Assembly: GCA_021820165.1 (NCBI GenBank)
Contig: JAKADW010000007.1
Coordinates: 1 to 15,296, forward strand
Reading direction: 5' to 3'
DNA length: 15,296 nucleotides
Origin: Bacillota bacterium
Lineage (GTDB): Bacteria; Bacillota_E; Sulfobacillia; Sulfobacillales; Sulfobacillaceae
The notes under the pieces were generated by a model. It ran no database searches. It was given only the letters and a program-made list of their open reading frames with translations, and had not been told where the DNA came from. The position numbers were made by a program, and so were the translations under genes. Below are positions 8,123 to 14,536 of this stretch, piece after piece; the stretch's first letter is position 1, and every line of letters starts with the position of its first letter.

Positions 8123-8170
8123 ACGCGAGGGAAATGCGCGAAAAACAGCAAATTTCGCCATACATTTCGC

Positions 8171-8179
8171 TCCGACAAA
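8171..8179 (-). promoter_or_regulatory. candidate inverted Spo0A box (8/9)
   Basis: Read on the - strand the site is TTTGTCGGA, one mismatch from TTTGTCGAA. It directly abuts TATAAG (8180-8185), a 5/6 match to a -10 element for which no good -35 is visible. If that -10 is real, the site would lie immediately upstream of it and the next box would lie over the transcription start, an arrangement fitting Spo0A control. Confidence 0.45.
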
Positions 8180-8185
8180 TATAAG

Positions 8186-8204
8186 TCTGTCGAATAGGGT
8201 CGAA
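8186..8204 (+). promoter_or_regulatory. candidate tandem Spo0A boxes, 10-bp spacing
   Basis: TCTGTCGAA (8186-8194, 8/9) is followed exactly 10 bp later by AGGGTCGAA (8196-8204, 6/9, with the GTCGAA core intact). Head-to-tail boxes one helical turn apart are the known layout for binding of a Spo0A dimer. Just downstream, TAGACA (8209-8214, 5/6 to -35) and TACCAT (8238-8243, 4/6 to -10) stand 23 bp apart. This recalls the over-long spacer of the Spo0A-activated spoIIG promoter. The promoter assignment is speculative. Confidence 0.45.
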
Positions 8205-8243
8205 AATTTAGACAGGGATTCACGGCCTCCGCGTCGCTACCAT

Positions 8244-8276
8244 ATCGGTGAGGGTCAACCTCACCGATTTTCTTTT
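8244..8276 (+). terminator. intrinsic terminator in front of the pilus operon
   Basis: A perfect 10-bp stem, ATCGGTGAGG (8244-8253) and CCTCACCGAT (8259-8268), encloses a GTCAA loop and is followed by TTTTCTTTT (8268-8276). The T-tract ends at the ribosome binding site GGGAGG (8277-8282) of the next gene. It may end transcripts from the thioesterase gene, which stops 160 bases upstream. If the operon promoter lies upstream of it, it would instead act as a conditional (attenuator) element. Confidence 0.85.
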
Positions 8277-8290
8277 GGGAGGCGGTCGGA

Positions 8291-8524
8291 GTGCCCGACG
8301 GCACGATTGTACAAGCCATTAGCCGATTGACCGGACTACTGGCCGACTTGGCGGGCGGCATTTTTACCTTGGTGATGGTATACGGCGGCATCCGTTTCAT
8401 GGTGTCGCATAACCCCCGGGCCGTTCAAGCCAGTAAGGAACTGATGGGGCGAGCAGCGATGGGACTGGGACTAGTTCTCATGGTCGACGTCATTCGTCAG
8501 TTGATCCAGTACGTGGTGTCATGA
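8291..8524 (+). CDS. VirB2/TrbC-like pilin-type small membrane protein
   Basis: This 77-residue protein has two hydrophobic helices (about 17-38 and 52-75) separated by a short polar, basic loop, SHNPRAVQASKELMGR. The pattern YGGIRFM, then a NPxAVxxAK-like loop, then a second helix is typical of the small type IV secretion pilin family found in Gram-positive conjugation loci. No cleavable signal peptide is obvious, and no Flp/type IV prepilin motif is present. Such proteins sit in the membrane and may be extracted to form a pilus or pore; this is inference. It starts at GTG 8291 with GGGAGG 8 bases upstream and overlaps the next gene by an ATGA. It is the first gene of the operon. Confidence 0.65.
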   Translation: MPDGTIVQAISRLTGLLADLAGGIFTLVMVYGGIRFMVSHNPRAVQASKELMGRAAMGLGLVLMVDVIRQLIQYVVS

Positions 8525-9309
8525 GTATCCGTCCGACCTTGGACCCGGCCGTCTGGGTGGTAGACAATCTATCGCGCTGGGCTTGGCAGCAATTGGCTAC
8601 CCTGACCAGAAAAGGTCTCGAGCGCACCATCTTCGCACCTTTGCCCTTTCCCCATGTGGTGGTCACACTCTATCACTTTAGTCGAGATACGGCGTTAGCG
8701 TCTGTGGGTCTGGTGGTGGTGGTGATGATGATCGGTTCCATGTGGCCAGGGGTTACCCTTCCCAGGTCCCGGTTCCCTGTGTCGCACTCGCTGGAGCGGT
8801 TAGTGACGGCGGCCCTCATCGCATTGGCGGGCCTATGGTTCGTACGCATGTTGGTCTCTCTGAACGACCGGGCCGTGGCCTCGCTGGTCTATAACGCCAG
8901 CGAGCTTCAGGCAGGCGCGGCGCCAACGGGAGTTTTCTCGCCGTTGGTGGTGCTGTTGGTGGCCTTCGCGCTCATCCTCTTAATGCTTTACCTGGCGGTC
9001 TTCTACGCCGCTCGCATGATCGAGGTCTATGTGTTGGTCGCGGCGATTCCCTGGTTTGCGTTAGTCTGGGCTACTCGCCGTGATGATGCACCGCTCGCTA
9101 CCCTGATTCGGGAGCTCGTGGTCGTGGTTTTTGTCCAAACCGTGCATGCCGGGGCCTTTTGGTTGGCCCTACAAATGATGGGGTCTCATGCTCTTGGGGC
9201 TTCTAGTGTGTTCCTGGAGTTGGCCTTGTTCTGGTACATGACCAAGATCCCGGCTCAGTTTCGCCGACTGGCCGGGGCAGGAGTGGGGGTCAGCCGCCGG
9301 TGGCGATGA
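8521..9309 (+). CDS. VirB6/TrbL-like polytopic membrane protein
   Basis: This 262-residue protein is dominated by hydrophobic helices, roughly at 57-75, 93-113, 139-163, 165-183, 197-219 and 226-241, with an amphipathic N-terminal 50 residues and a basic C-terminus (VSRRWR). The conserved-looking core FYAARMIEVYVLVAAIPWFALVWATRRDD resembles the central region of VirB6/TrbL family channel components and their archaeal CedA relatives (quoted here as FYAARMIEVYVLVAAIP and WFALVW). The position between a pilin-like gene and PrgI/VirB4 genes supports the call more than the sequence itself, because this family is poorly conserved. It starts at ATG 8521, overlapping the previous stop (ATGA). It probably forms the inner-membrane channel. 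Confidence 0.6.
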   Translation: MSIRPTLDPAVWVVDNLSRWAWQQLATLTRKGLERTIFAPLPFPHVVVTLYHFSRDTALASVGLVVVVMMIGSMWPGVTLPRSRFPVSHSLERLVTAALIALAGLWFVRMLVSLNDRAVASLVYNASELQAGAAPTGVFSPLVVLLVAFALILLMLYLAVFYAARMIEVYVLVAAIPWFALVWATRRDDAPLATLIRELVVVVFVQTVHAGAFWLALQMMGSHALGASSVFLELALFWYMTKIPAQFRRLAGAGVGVSRRWR

Positions 9310-9581
9310 CACGCACAGTGTTTCTTCCCCTCAAAAGGGAGCCGGCCATTCTCTTTGGCCTGACCATGGCTGACTTACTCTGGGTCATGGCCGGTGGCAC
9401 TCTTGATTTGGTGGCTTGGCGCGCATTTCATGCCAGTCGCGATGCCCTGATTATTGCCATCGCACTGATTTCAGCCGCGAGCCTTACGATGGCACTGGCC
9501 CGCATGGATGGCACTAGCCTACCCGAGTGGCTGTGGCGAGCTCTGAATTTTTGGTTGCGACCGCGTTTGTATCTTCCCTAA
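9306..9581 (+). CDS. PrgI/VirB3-like membrane protein
   Basis: This 91-residue protein opens with a short basic segment (VFLPLKREPAILFGLT), followed by two membrane helices (about 18-38 and 46-65). It closes with the pattern GTSLPEWLWRALNFWLRPRLYLP (quoted in parts: GTSLPEWLWRAL, NFWLRPRLYLP), very like the end of PrgI family proteins. PrgI and VirB3 proteins anchor the VirB4 ATPase at the membrane and are almost always encoded directly before it, as here. ATG 9306 overlaps the previous stop codon (ATGA) and is preferred; an in-frame GTG at 9300 would add two residues. A 40-base gap follows, the largest inside this operon, containing only the ribosome binding site of the next gene. Confidence 0.7.
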   Translation: MTRTVFLPLKREPAILFGLTMADLLWVMAGGTLDLVAWRAFHASRDALIIAIALISAASLTMALARMDGTSLPEWLWRALNFWLRPRLYLP

Positions 9582-9621
9582 GGAAACCGCTTGACCATAT
9601 TCATAACGAGGTGAAAATACT

Positions 9622-10212
9622 ATGGCAGTTCGGATGAATCAAGTCTTTCCTATTCGCGCCGTCGGCCCCGGGATTTGTTTGGTTGGCCGAGACCGCTATT
9701 CGGCGGTGCTGGAGGCCCTTCCGATTAATTTTGGACTTCGCGCGAAAAAGGACCAGGAACGGTTGGTCAATGCATATACGGCATTTTTAAACGGATTAAG
9801 TTTCCCGGTGGAGATTCTGGTCCGCTCGGACGTCTTACGGATGGACGACTATCTCGGGGAGTTGAAGAGCGGCGAGGAGGACATTGAGCCTCACTTACGG
9901 CCCTCGCTAGGCGACTACATTGAATTTCTCCAAGAGGCGGCGACCGTTCAGCATTTAGTTCGTCGGCGGTTTTTCATCATCCTTTCCTGGCAAGGCGTCG
10001 ATACCAGGACGCGTCCCCGCCGCCATGGCGAGGTACTCTGGGATGAGGCGGAACGGGAGCTGGAACGCCGCCGGGATCTGTTGGCGGCGGGACTAAAACC
10101 GTTGGGCATTCGCGTCAAGAGTCTCGAGCGAGACGATCTGTTTCGCTTTTTGTTCGCCAGTCTCGGTGGCGGCCGCCGTTTGCCAACCGGGGTGAACTGG
10201 GCATGGGATTAA
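9622..10212 (+). CDS. VirB4 N-terminal-type protein (TraC-like)
   Basis: This 196-residue soluble protein has no Walker motifs. It begins with a conserved-looking segment, VFPIRAVGPGICLVGRDRYSAVLE, and continues with FLNGLSFPVEILVRSD and a helical, charge-rich C-terminal half (DEAERELERRRDLLAAGL). This matches the N-terminal half of VirB4/TraE-type proteins (quoted in parts: VFPIRAVGPG, ICLVGRDRYSAVLE). In many Gram-positive type IV loci that half is a separate gene directly upstream of the ATPase. GAGGTG (9608-9613) stands 8 bases before the ATG. The stop overlaps the next gene by 10 bases, consistent with subunits made together. It probably links the ATPase to the membrane components. Confidence 0.65.
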   Translation: MAVRMNQVFPIRAVGPGICLVGRDRYSAVLEALPINFGLRAKKDQERLVNAYTAFLNGLSFPVEILVRSDVLRMDDYLGELKSGEEDIEPHLRPSLGDYIEFLQEAATVQHLVRRRFFIILSWQGVDTRTRPRRHGEVLWDEAERELERRRDLLAAGLKPLGIRVKSLERDDLFRFLFASLGGGRRLPTGVNWAWD

Positions 10213-11882
10213 TAAGAGGGGGAGCCCGTCGGCCCGATCCCCTGGATGCGGTATGGCCCTCCCATTTGCGCCTTTATTCCGATTGCGCCCACCTGGGTGA
10301 CCTTTGGGCGCGCTGCTATACGGTGGTTGGATACCCGCGGGAAGTGGCTCCGGGCTGGTTTGAGCCCTTAATCGGATTTGCTGAGCCCCTGACGTTGGCT
10401 TTACGGAGTGCGCCGGTGGACCTCGGAGAGGCGGTGAAAAGTATGAGCCGGCGCATGATTTGGCACCGGGGCACGGTGGAAGCGGACCGGGCTCAGGGAA
10501 AAATCGGCCGGGCGGATGAAAGCATCGCCTTGGAGGACGCTGAAACTGTCCGCCGGGACATCGCCCGAGGTGATGCACGCATGCTTGAGGTAGGGCTGAC
10601 GATTACGGTGTGGGGCGGTACGCAGGAAGAGTTGGAGCTGAATTGCCACCGGGTTGAGAGCCTCGCCCAAGGGATGATGGTCGCACTTCGACCCCTACGG
10701 TATCAGCAACTCATGGGATTGAAGCGGCTGCTGCCGCTTGGAGAAGGCAGCGACAAGCTTCGCGAGATGGACTCCCGCGCTTGGGCCACTCTGTTCCCCT
10801 TCTCGTCCCGAGACGTGGTTCATCCTCATGGGCAACTGATGGGTATGAATCCGGTGAGCCGCACGCTCGTGATTGTCGACCGATTCCACCAGGCTTCTCC
10901 CCACTCGATCACCATCGGCTGGTCAGGGGCCGGCAAGAGCTACATGGCGAAACTGGAGGCGCTTCGCTCTCGATATCGGGGCATGGGGGTCACTATTGTG
11001 GATCCTGAAGGAGAATATCGCTGGCTTGAGGCCACCGGTGCCACCGTGTGGACATTGGGGCAGGGACAGGGATTTCCCTTTGATCCCTTTTCGGTGCGGG
11101 TTTCGGCCCCCGAAGAAGTCGAGCGGCAAGGGGATTTCCTGGTGCGATTTTTACACCGGTTGGCCCCGGAACTGATGGAGACGTTCGGAGGGGCGGTCCA
11201 TGACTCCCTTTGGCGCCTACTGAGTGTGCGATCCTCAAGATTTTCCCTGGATGGTGAAGACATTCTCACCGCCGACCGGCTAGTAGCGGTAATGGCGGAA
11301 CAAGAGCGCCGCGCCGCCGACCGCCTCCGCCGGGCCGCGGACCGTTGGGCTTTGGCCGCGGGTGGTCCCACGGTGCAGGATGACCGGTTTGAAGTATTCG
11401 ACCTCAGTCGCTTAAGTGAGGGAATGAAGGGCCCCATGTACTTGGCGTTGACCGAGTGGGTGATGCGCCGTATGGGTCGGGAATCTTTGCGCCGCTTGGT
11501 CATTTTCGATGAAGCCTGGAGGCTTCTCACCGACCATCATACCGCCCCCTACCTGGAGGAGTTGTTTCGCCGGGCACGCAAGTGGGGCACCGCCTTAAGC
11601 CTCATATCACAAGACATCGGCGATTTTACCCGTAATCGCGCGGCTGAGGTCTGCCTGCGCAACGCGCCTATGGTGCTGTTGTTACGCCAGCACGCCGAAA
11701 GTGTGCGGGAAGTAGCGGAGTTGATGCGCTTACACGACGGCGAGGTAGAGCTAATTTCCGCCGCGACACCTGGTGAGGGGCTCTTGATCTTGGATGACGA
11801 TCACCTGCCACTCAGGGTCATTGCATCGCCCACGGAGCAAAAACTATTGGAGGGACCACAGCATGACGCGTATGGAACTTAA
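10203..11882 (+). CDS. virB4: VirB4-family conjugation/secretion ATPase
   Basis: This 559-residue hexameric-type ATPase energises assembly or substrate movement in type IV secretion. The Walker A is GWSGAGKS (239-246, Lys245) and the Walker B is RLVIFDEAW (431-439, Asp436-Glu437). In between lies the family segment VTIVDPEGEYRWL (263-275), and after it ISQDIGDF (468-475). The first 230 residues hold the rest of the CagE/TrbE/VirB domain (a region like ALEDAETVRRDIARGDARMLEVGLT, quoted in parts: ALEDAETVRRDI, RGDARMLEVGL). The extreme N-terminus normally found in VirB4 is in the preceding gene. No membrane segment is present. The 3' end carries the ribosome binding site of the next gene and overlaps it by 20 bases, tying the secretion module to the Tad module. 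Confidence 0.88.
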   Translation: MGLIRGGARRPDPLDAVWPSHLRLYSDCAHLGDLWARCYTVVGYPREVAPGWFEPLIGFAEPLTLALRSAPVDLGEAVKSMSRRMIWHRGTVEADRAQGKIGRADESIALEDAETVRRDIARGDARMLEVGLTITVWGGTQEELELNCHRVESLAQGMMVALRPLRYQQLMGLKRLLPLGEGSDKLREMDSRAWATLFPFSSRDVVHPHGQLMGMNPVSRTLVIVDRFHQASPHSITIGWSGAGKSYMAKLEALRSRYRGMGVTIVDPEGEYRWLEATGATVWTLGQGQGFPFDPFSVRVSAPEEVERQGDFLVRFLHRLAPELMETFGGAVHDSLWRLLSVRSSRFSLDGEDILTADRLVAVMAEQERRAADRLRRAADRWALAAGGPTVQDDRFEVFDLSRLSEGMKGPMYLALTEWVMRRMGRESLRRLVIFDEAWRLLTDHHTAPYLEELFRRARKWGTALSLISQDIGDFTRNRAAEVCLRNAPMVLLLRQHAESVREVAELMRLHDGEVELISAATPGEGLLILDDDHLPLRVIASPTEQKLLEGPQHDAYGT

Positions 11883-12408
11883 AGAACGCTTGGAGGAACG
11901 GGCTGGAATGCTGGCTTTTGCCGTGGCCGCGGTGGTGTTTTTGTCGCTCAGCTTGTCGGCGCACAGACCGCCGAAGCCCATGATGGTACCCGTTGTCCGC
12001 CAGAATCTACCGCCGGGCGCGCGGATCACCCGACAAGACATTCGCTTTGTTCGGTCGACGGCCATGCGGCCCGTGAATACGTCGGCATTATTGGGTTACA
12101 GCCGGACGGCGCTTTTTACCGGAGAAATACTCTCGCCGACAGCCGTCGGTCGTGCGCCTTCATCAAACGTGGTAGTGGCGGTTACTCCCACGGATGGCGC
12201 CGACGCCAACGTCGCCACCGTCGGCAATCCGGTCGACATTTTAGTTGTCGGGTCCCAAGGCCAGCTGATTTGGCAGTCCGGTCCGGCCGAGGTCGCCGGT
12301 GTGACCAACGGGGTGGGCGTAAGAGTGATGCTAACGCTCACCCGGGCTCTGACCTTCGAGCGAATAAGCCACCAGGGCCGCGTGGAATTGGTCGGGATCG
12401 AGCGATGA
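11863..12408 (+). CDS. cpaB: SAF-domain pilus assembly protein, CpaB/RcpC-like
   Basis: This 181-residue protein has a single N-terminal membrane anchor (about 15-33) and then a SAF domain, with the signature VPVVRQNLPPGARITRQDIRFV (42-63; quoted in parts: VPVVRQNLPPG, ARITRQDIRFV) and the later FTGEILSPTAV (85-95). This is the domain of CpaB/RcpC Tad-pilus proteins and FlgA. The remaining 80 residues (VVVAVTPTDGADANVATVGN, then DILVV) form the usual C-terminal part. It is shorter than many CpaB proteins of diderms. The protein would face the outside of the membrane, possibly contacting peptidoglycan. ATG 11863 is chosen because GGAGGG (11849-11854) lies 8 bases upstream; ATG 11872 is a weaker alternative. 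Confidence 0.75.
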   Translation: MTRMELKERLEERAGMLAFAVAAVVFLSLSLSAHRPPKPMMVPVVRQNLPPGARITRQDIRFVRSTAMRPVNTSALLGYSRTALFTGEILSPTAVGRAPSSNVVVAVTPTDGADANVATVGNPVDILVVGSQGQLIWQSGPAEVAGVTNGVGVRVMLTLTRALTFERISHQGRVELVGIER

Positions 12409-13340
12409 GAATTGTGGTGAGCGGGCACGCGGGCCTGGATAGCTTTCTCCTTGAGGAGGCCCCCGCTGAGGTGGTGGGGGTGGGGACCTGGGCGGAGGCA
12501 TTCCAGCGCATCGATGAAGCCGATGCGCTGCTGGTGGGGGAAAAGGTGGTTGATTTTCCCGAAGCCCTGGACTGGCTTCTCAATCATCGAGGCCGCCTGG
12601 TAAAAGCGGGCGTGGTGCTCTGGGTGAGCGAACAGTTTGAGCACCCTGCACTGGACCGTCTTCGTGAGATAGCCGACATTTGGCGGGGTGAGATTGACGC
12701 GGCTCGTCTAAGAGAGTGGTGGAGTGCCAAAGAACGTCCCCCCGTGACGCTTCAGAGATGCTTTGGCGTGATCGCTCTTTTTCCGTATGAGAGCGTCGAT
12801 CGAATGGCGGGGCAGATGGGGAAGTGGGCATCAGAGCAGTTTGGTCCCGGAGGCGGGTGGGTGGACCTCGATGCCGGCCTCGCTGCACTCTCGCTTACGC
12901 TACATCCGCGCCTTTATGACCGGAGCGACTATTCCTTCGAACGGTTTCAACCGGTACTGATAGAAGGCACTCCCCTCATTCCCGCCCCGCCGCCCTGGAG
13001 ACCGGGGACAGCCGCCCCGGAACGGGCAGACTTGGATCGGGCCTTCCAACTACGGTGGCCCTGGCAGGGATGGTATCTCGGAAGTCAGATGGGACGTAAA
13101 GAGGTGGCCACTGCCCTGGAACGGCTCACGCAGGTGGTGTTCTGGACCAGCAGTGAGGCCCCAGCATCAGTCATCAGCCATAGCCGTGATTTTTGCCACC
13201 TTTATCGGCCAAGCCTAGACATTGTGGTTTTACAGAGAGACCTTTTGGAAAGTCACCAGAAGGGGGGTTCGAACAGGCCAGAAACGACCTCCCAGCGTGG
13301 CGTGCGCCGCTGGTTCAATCCGAGAAAGAAGGGACGATAA
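12405..13340 (+). CDS. CpaE/TadZ-like protein lacking a P-loop (putative pseudo-ATPase)
   Basis: The 311-residue product is not clearly recognisable by motif, but three features point to a diverged CpaE/TadZ. It sits exactly where TadZ/CpaE genes sit, between cpaB and cpaF. Residues 1-105 alternate strands and helices like the receiver-like N-domain (RIVVSGH, ADALLVGEK, GVVLWVSEQ), without a clear phospho-aspartate. Residues 118-250 resemble a MinD/ParA fold: FGVIALFPYESVDRM occupies the Walker A position but lacks the GGxGK[ST] loop, and GWVDLDAGLAALSL matches the downstream DLD strand. The later TQVVFWTSSEAPASVISHSRD resembles the MinD-like C-terminal segment (quoted in parts: TQVVFWTSSE, APASVISHSRD). 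In Tad systems TadZ places the machine in the cell. The start overlaps the previous stop (ATGA); the stop TAA overlaps the next start (TAATG). The function is inference. Confidence 0.5.
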   Translation: MRIVVSGHAGLDSFLLEEAPAEVVGVGTWAEAFQRIDEADALLVGEKVVDFPEALDWLLNHRGRLVKAGVVLWVSEQFEHPALDRLREIADIWRGEIDAARLREWWSAKERPPVTLQRCFGVIALFPYESVDRMAGQMGKWASEQFGPGGGWVDLDAGLAALSLTLHPRLYDRSDYSFERFQPVLIEGTPLIPAPPPWRPGTAAPERADLDRAFQLRWPWQGWYLGSQMGRKEVATALERLTQVVFWTSSEAPASVISHSRDFCHLYRPSLDIVVLQRDLLESHQKGGSNRPETTSQRGVRRWFNPRKKGR

Positions 13341-14536
13341 TGTCAACCTTTCGCTTTAATCCAGAGCCCAGTGCTGCCGCTGCCTGGCAAAGCCAGGCTG
13401 GGGAGGAGCGGGCCGACTTGGAGCCAACCTTGGCGCGTTGGCACCAAGCGTTACTGTCTAGGTTTCCTGAGGTCACCCGGCATCTGGTCTGGGACCGTGT
13501 GCGGGTGGAGCAACTCGAGCAGGCGCTGGACCAGGTCATCGAAGAAGACCTAGATTGTCCTGCGCATCTCGCGGCCTTCTATCGGCGTTCGCTTATTAAC
13601 CGCCTCACTGGACTGGGCCCATTGGACGCACTATTGCAAGATGAGCGCATCACTGAAATTATGGTTAATGGGCTCGACGTGTTTGTTGAGTGCGATGGCC
13701 GTATTCAAGACGCTCAGGTTGACTTGGTGGATGTGGATGAGGTGAGCGATCTGGCCCGTCGGATAGCTAATCGGGCGGGCCGGGAGCTCAATACTGAGGT
13801 GCCGCTTTGTGATGCGCAACTGAGCGATGGATCCCGGATTCATTGTGTGATTCCCCCAGTGTCGGAAGTTCCTGCGATCAGCATTCGTCGGCACGCGGCT
13901 AAGGCGCTGTCGCTATCGGACTACTTGAGCCGCGGCTCACTATCGGACGCTCTCTGGGAGGACTTGGTCCGGTGGGTTCGCGAGCGCCGCAATATTGTGG
14001 TCGCCGGGGGCGCCAGCAGCGGCAAGACGTCTCTCCTCCGCCTACTGTCCGAGGCTATCCCGGAGCACGAGCGACTCGTGACCATTGAAGATGTGAGGGA
14101 GCTCAACCTGGGGCACAAAAATACCGTACGACTTGAGGCTCACCGTCAAGTGACTGTCCGCCAGCTGGTGGTAAACGCTCTTCGCATGCGGCCTGACCGC
14201 ATTATTGTCGGGGAGGTTCGGGGGGCGGAGGCGCTAGACTTGCTGGAAGCGATGGCGACCGGTCACCCGGGAAGTCTCTCGACGGTACACAGCGCTGGAT
14301 CCGATATCCGTACGGTACAGCGTTTGGCTCGGATGGCCTTGCAGGGGGCTCAGGGGATGTCGTTCGAAACCTTGGAAGCACAGATTCTCGATACCCTAGA
14401 CATTCTCATTTACTTAGTCCGGGAGCCATCGGGAAGGCGTCGGGTGGAATCGGTTGGCGAGGTCTCGCAGCATCGATTAACGCGTCTTTGGCAGTGGGAC
14501 GGCCAGAGGTTCGTCCGAACTGGGGGTGCTTCATGA
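13340..14536 (+). CDS. cpaF: CpaF/TadA-family pilus assembly ATPase
   Basis: This 398-residue cytoplasmic secretion ATPase (GspE/VirB11 superfamily) powers Tad pilus assembly. The Walker A is GGASSGKT (223-230, Lys229), the Asp box LVTIEDVREL (246-255), the Walker B RIIVGEVRG (287-295), and the His box GHPGSLSTVHS (308-318). The N-domain contains the family signature GLGPLDALLQDERITEIMVN (91-110). The first 40 residues are variable. The start ATG 13340 overlaps the previous stop by one base, with AAGGG just upstream. As the only VirB11-superfamily ATPase in the window, it could serve the Tad platform, the VirB-like core, or both. The CpaF assignment over VirB11 rests on the N-domain and on the adjacent TadB/TadC genes. 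Confidence 0.92.
   Translation: MSTFRFNPEPSAAAAWQSQAGEERADLEPTLARWHQALLSRFPEVTRHLVWDRVRVEQLEQALDQVIEEDLDCPAHLAAFYRRSLINRLTGLGPLDALLQDERITEIMVNGLDVFVECDGRIQDAQVDLVDVDEVSDLARRIANRAGRELNTEVPLCDAQLSDGSRIHCVIPPVSEVPAISIRRHAAKALSLSDYLSRGSLSDALWEDLVRWVRERRNIVVAGGASSGKTSLLRLLSEAIPEHERLVTIEDVRELNLGHKNTVRLEAHRQVTVRQLVVNALRMRPDRIIVGEVRGAEALDLLEAMATGHPGSLSTVHSAGSDIRTVQRLARMALQGAQGMSFETLEAQILDTLDILIYLVREPSGRRRVESVGEVSQHRLTRLWQWDGQRFVRTGGAS

Larger units (their letters stand above)
8113..8180. repeat. 68-nt nested imperfect palindrome upstream of the pilus operon
   Basis: Three inverted-repeat layers are nested. The outer arms are ATTTGTCG (8113-8120) and CGACAAAT (8173-8180). The middle arms are GAGGGAAATG (8127-8136) and CATTTCGCTC (8163-8172), with 9 of 10 paired. 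The inner arms are GCGAAA (8138-8143) and TTTCGC (8153-8158), around a 9-nt loop. The only unpaired parts are AAACGC on the left and C/CATA between middle and inner stems. The outer arms double as Spo0A-box-like sequences. It could be a protein-binding site, a structured RNA or a recombination/nicking site; nothing in the window decides. Confidence 0.6.

Noticed and set aside
8181..8276. c-di-GMP (GEMM-type) riboswitch in the operon leader
   Set aside because: A terminator and G/C-rich segments suggested it, but the conserved GCAAA core, the GAAA tetraloop stem and the paired architecture could not be found.
9591..9621. TTGACC followed by AATACT, a possible promoter before the VirB4 N-part gene
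   Set aside because: Spacing is about 19 bp, the -10 match is 4/6, and the predicted start would fall after the ATG, so it cannot drive this gene.
10093..10578. 161-codon open frame on the - strand
   Set aside because: It is opposite the two VirB4 genes, with Pro/Gly-rich shadow translation and no supporting motif.
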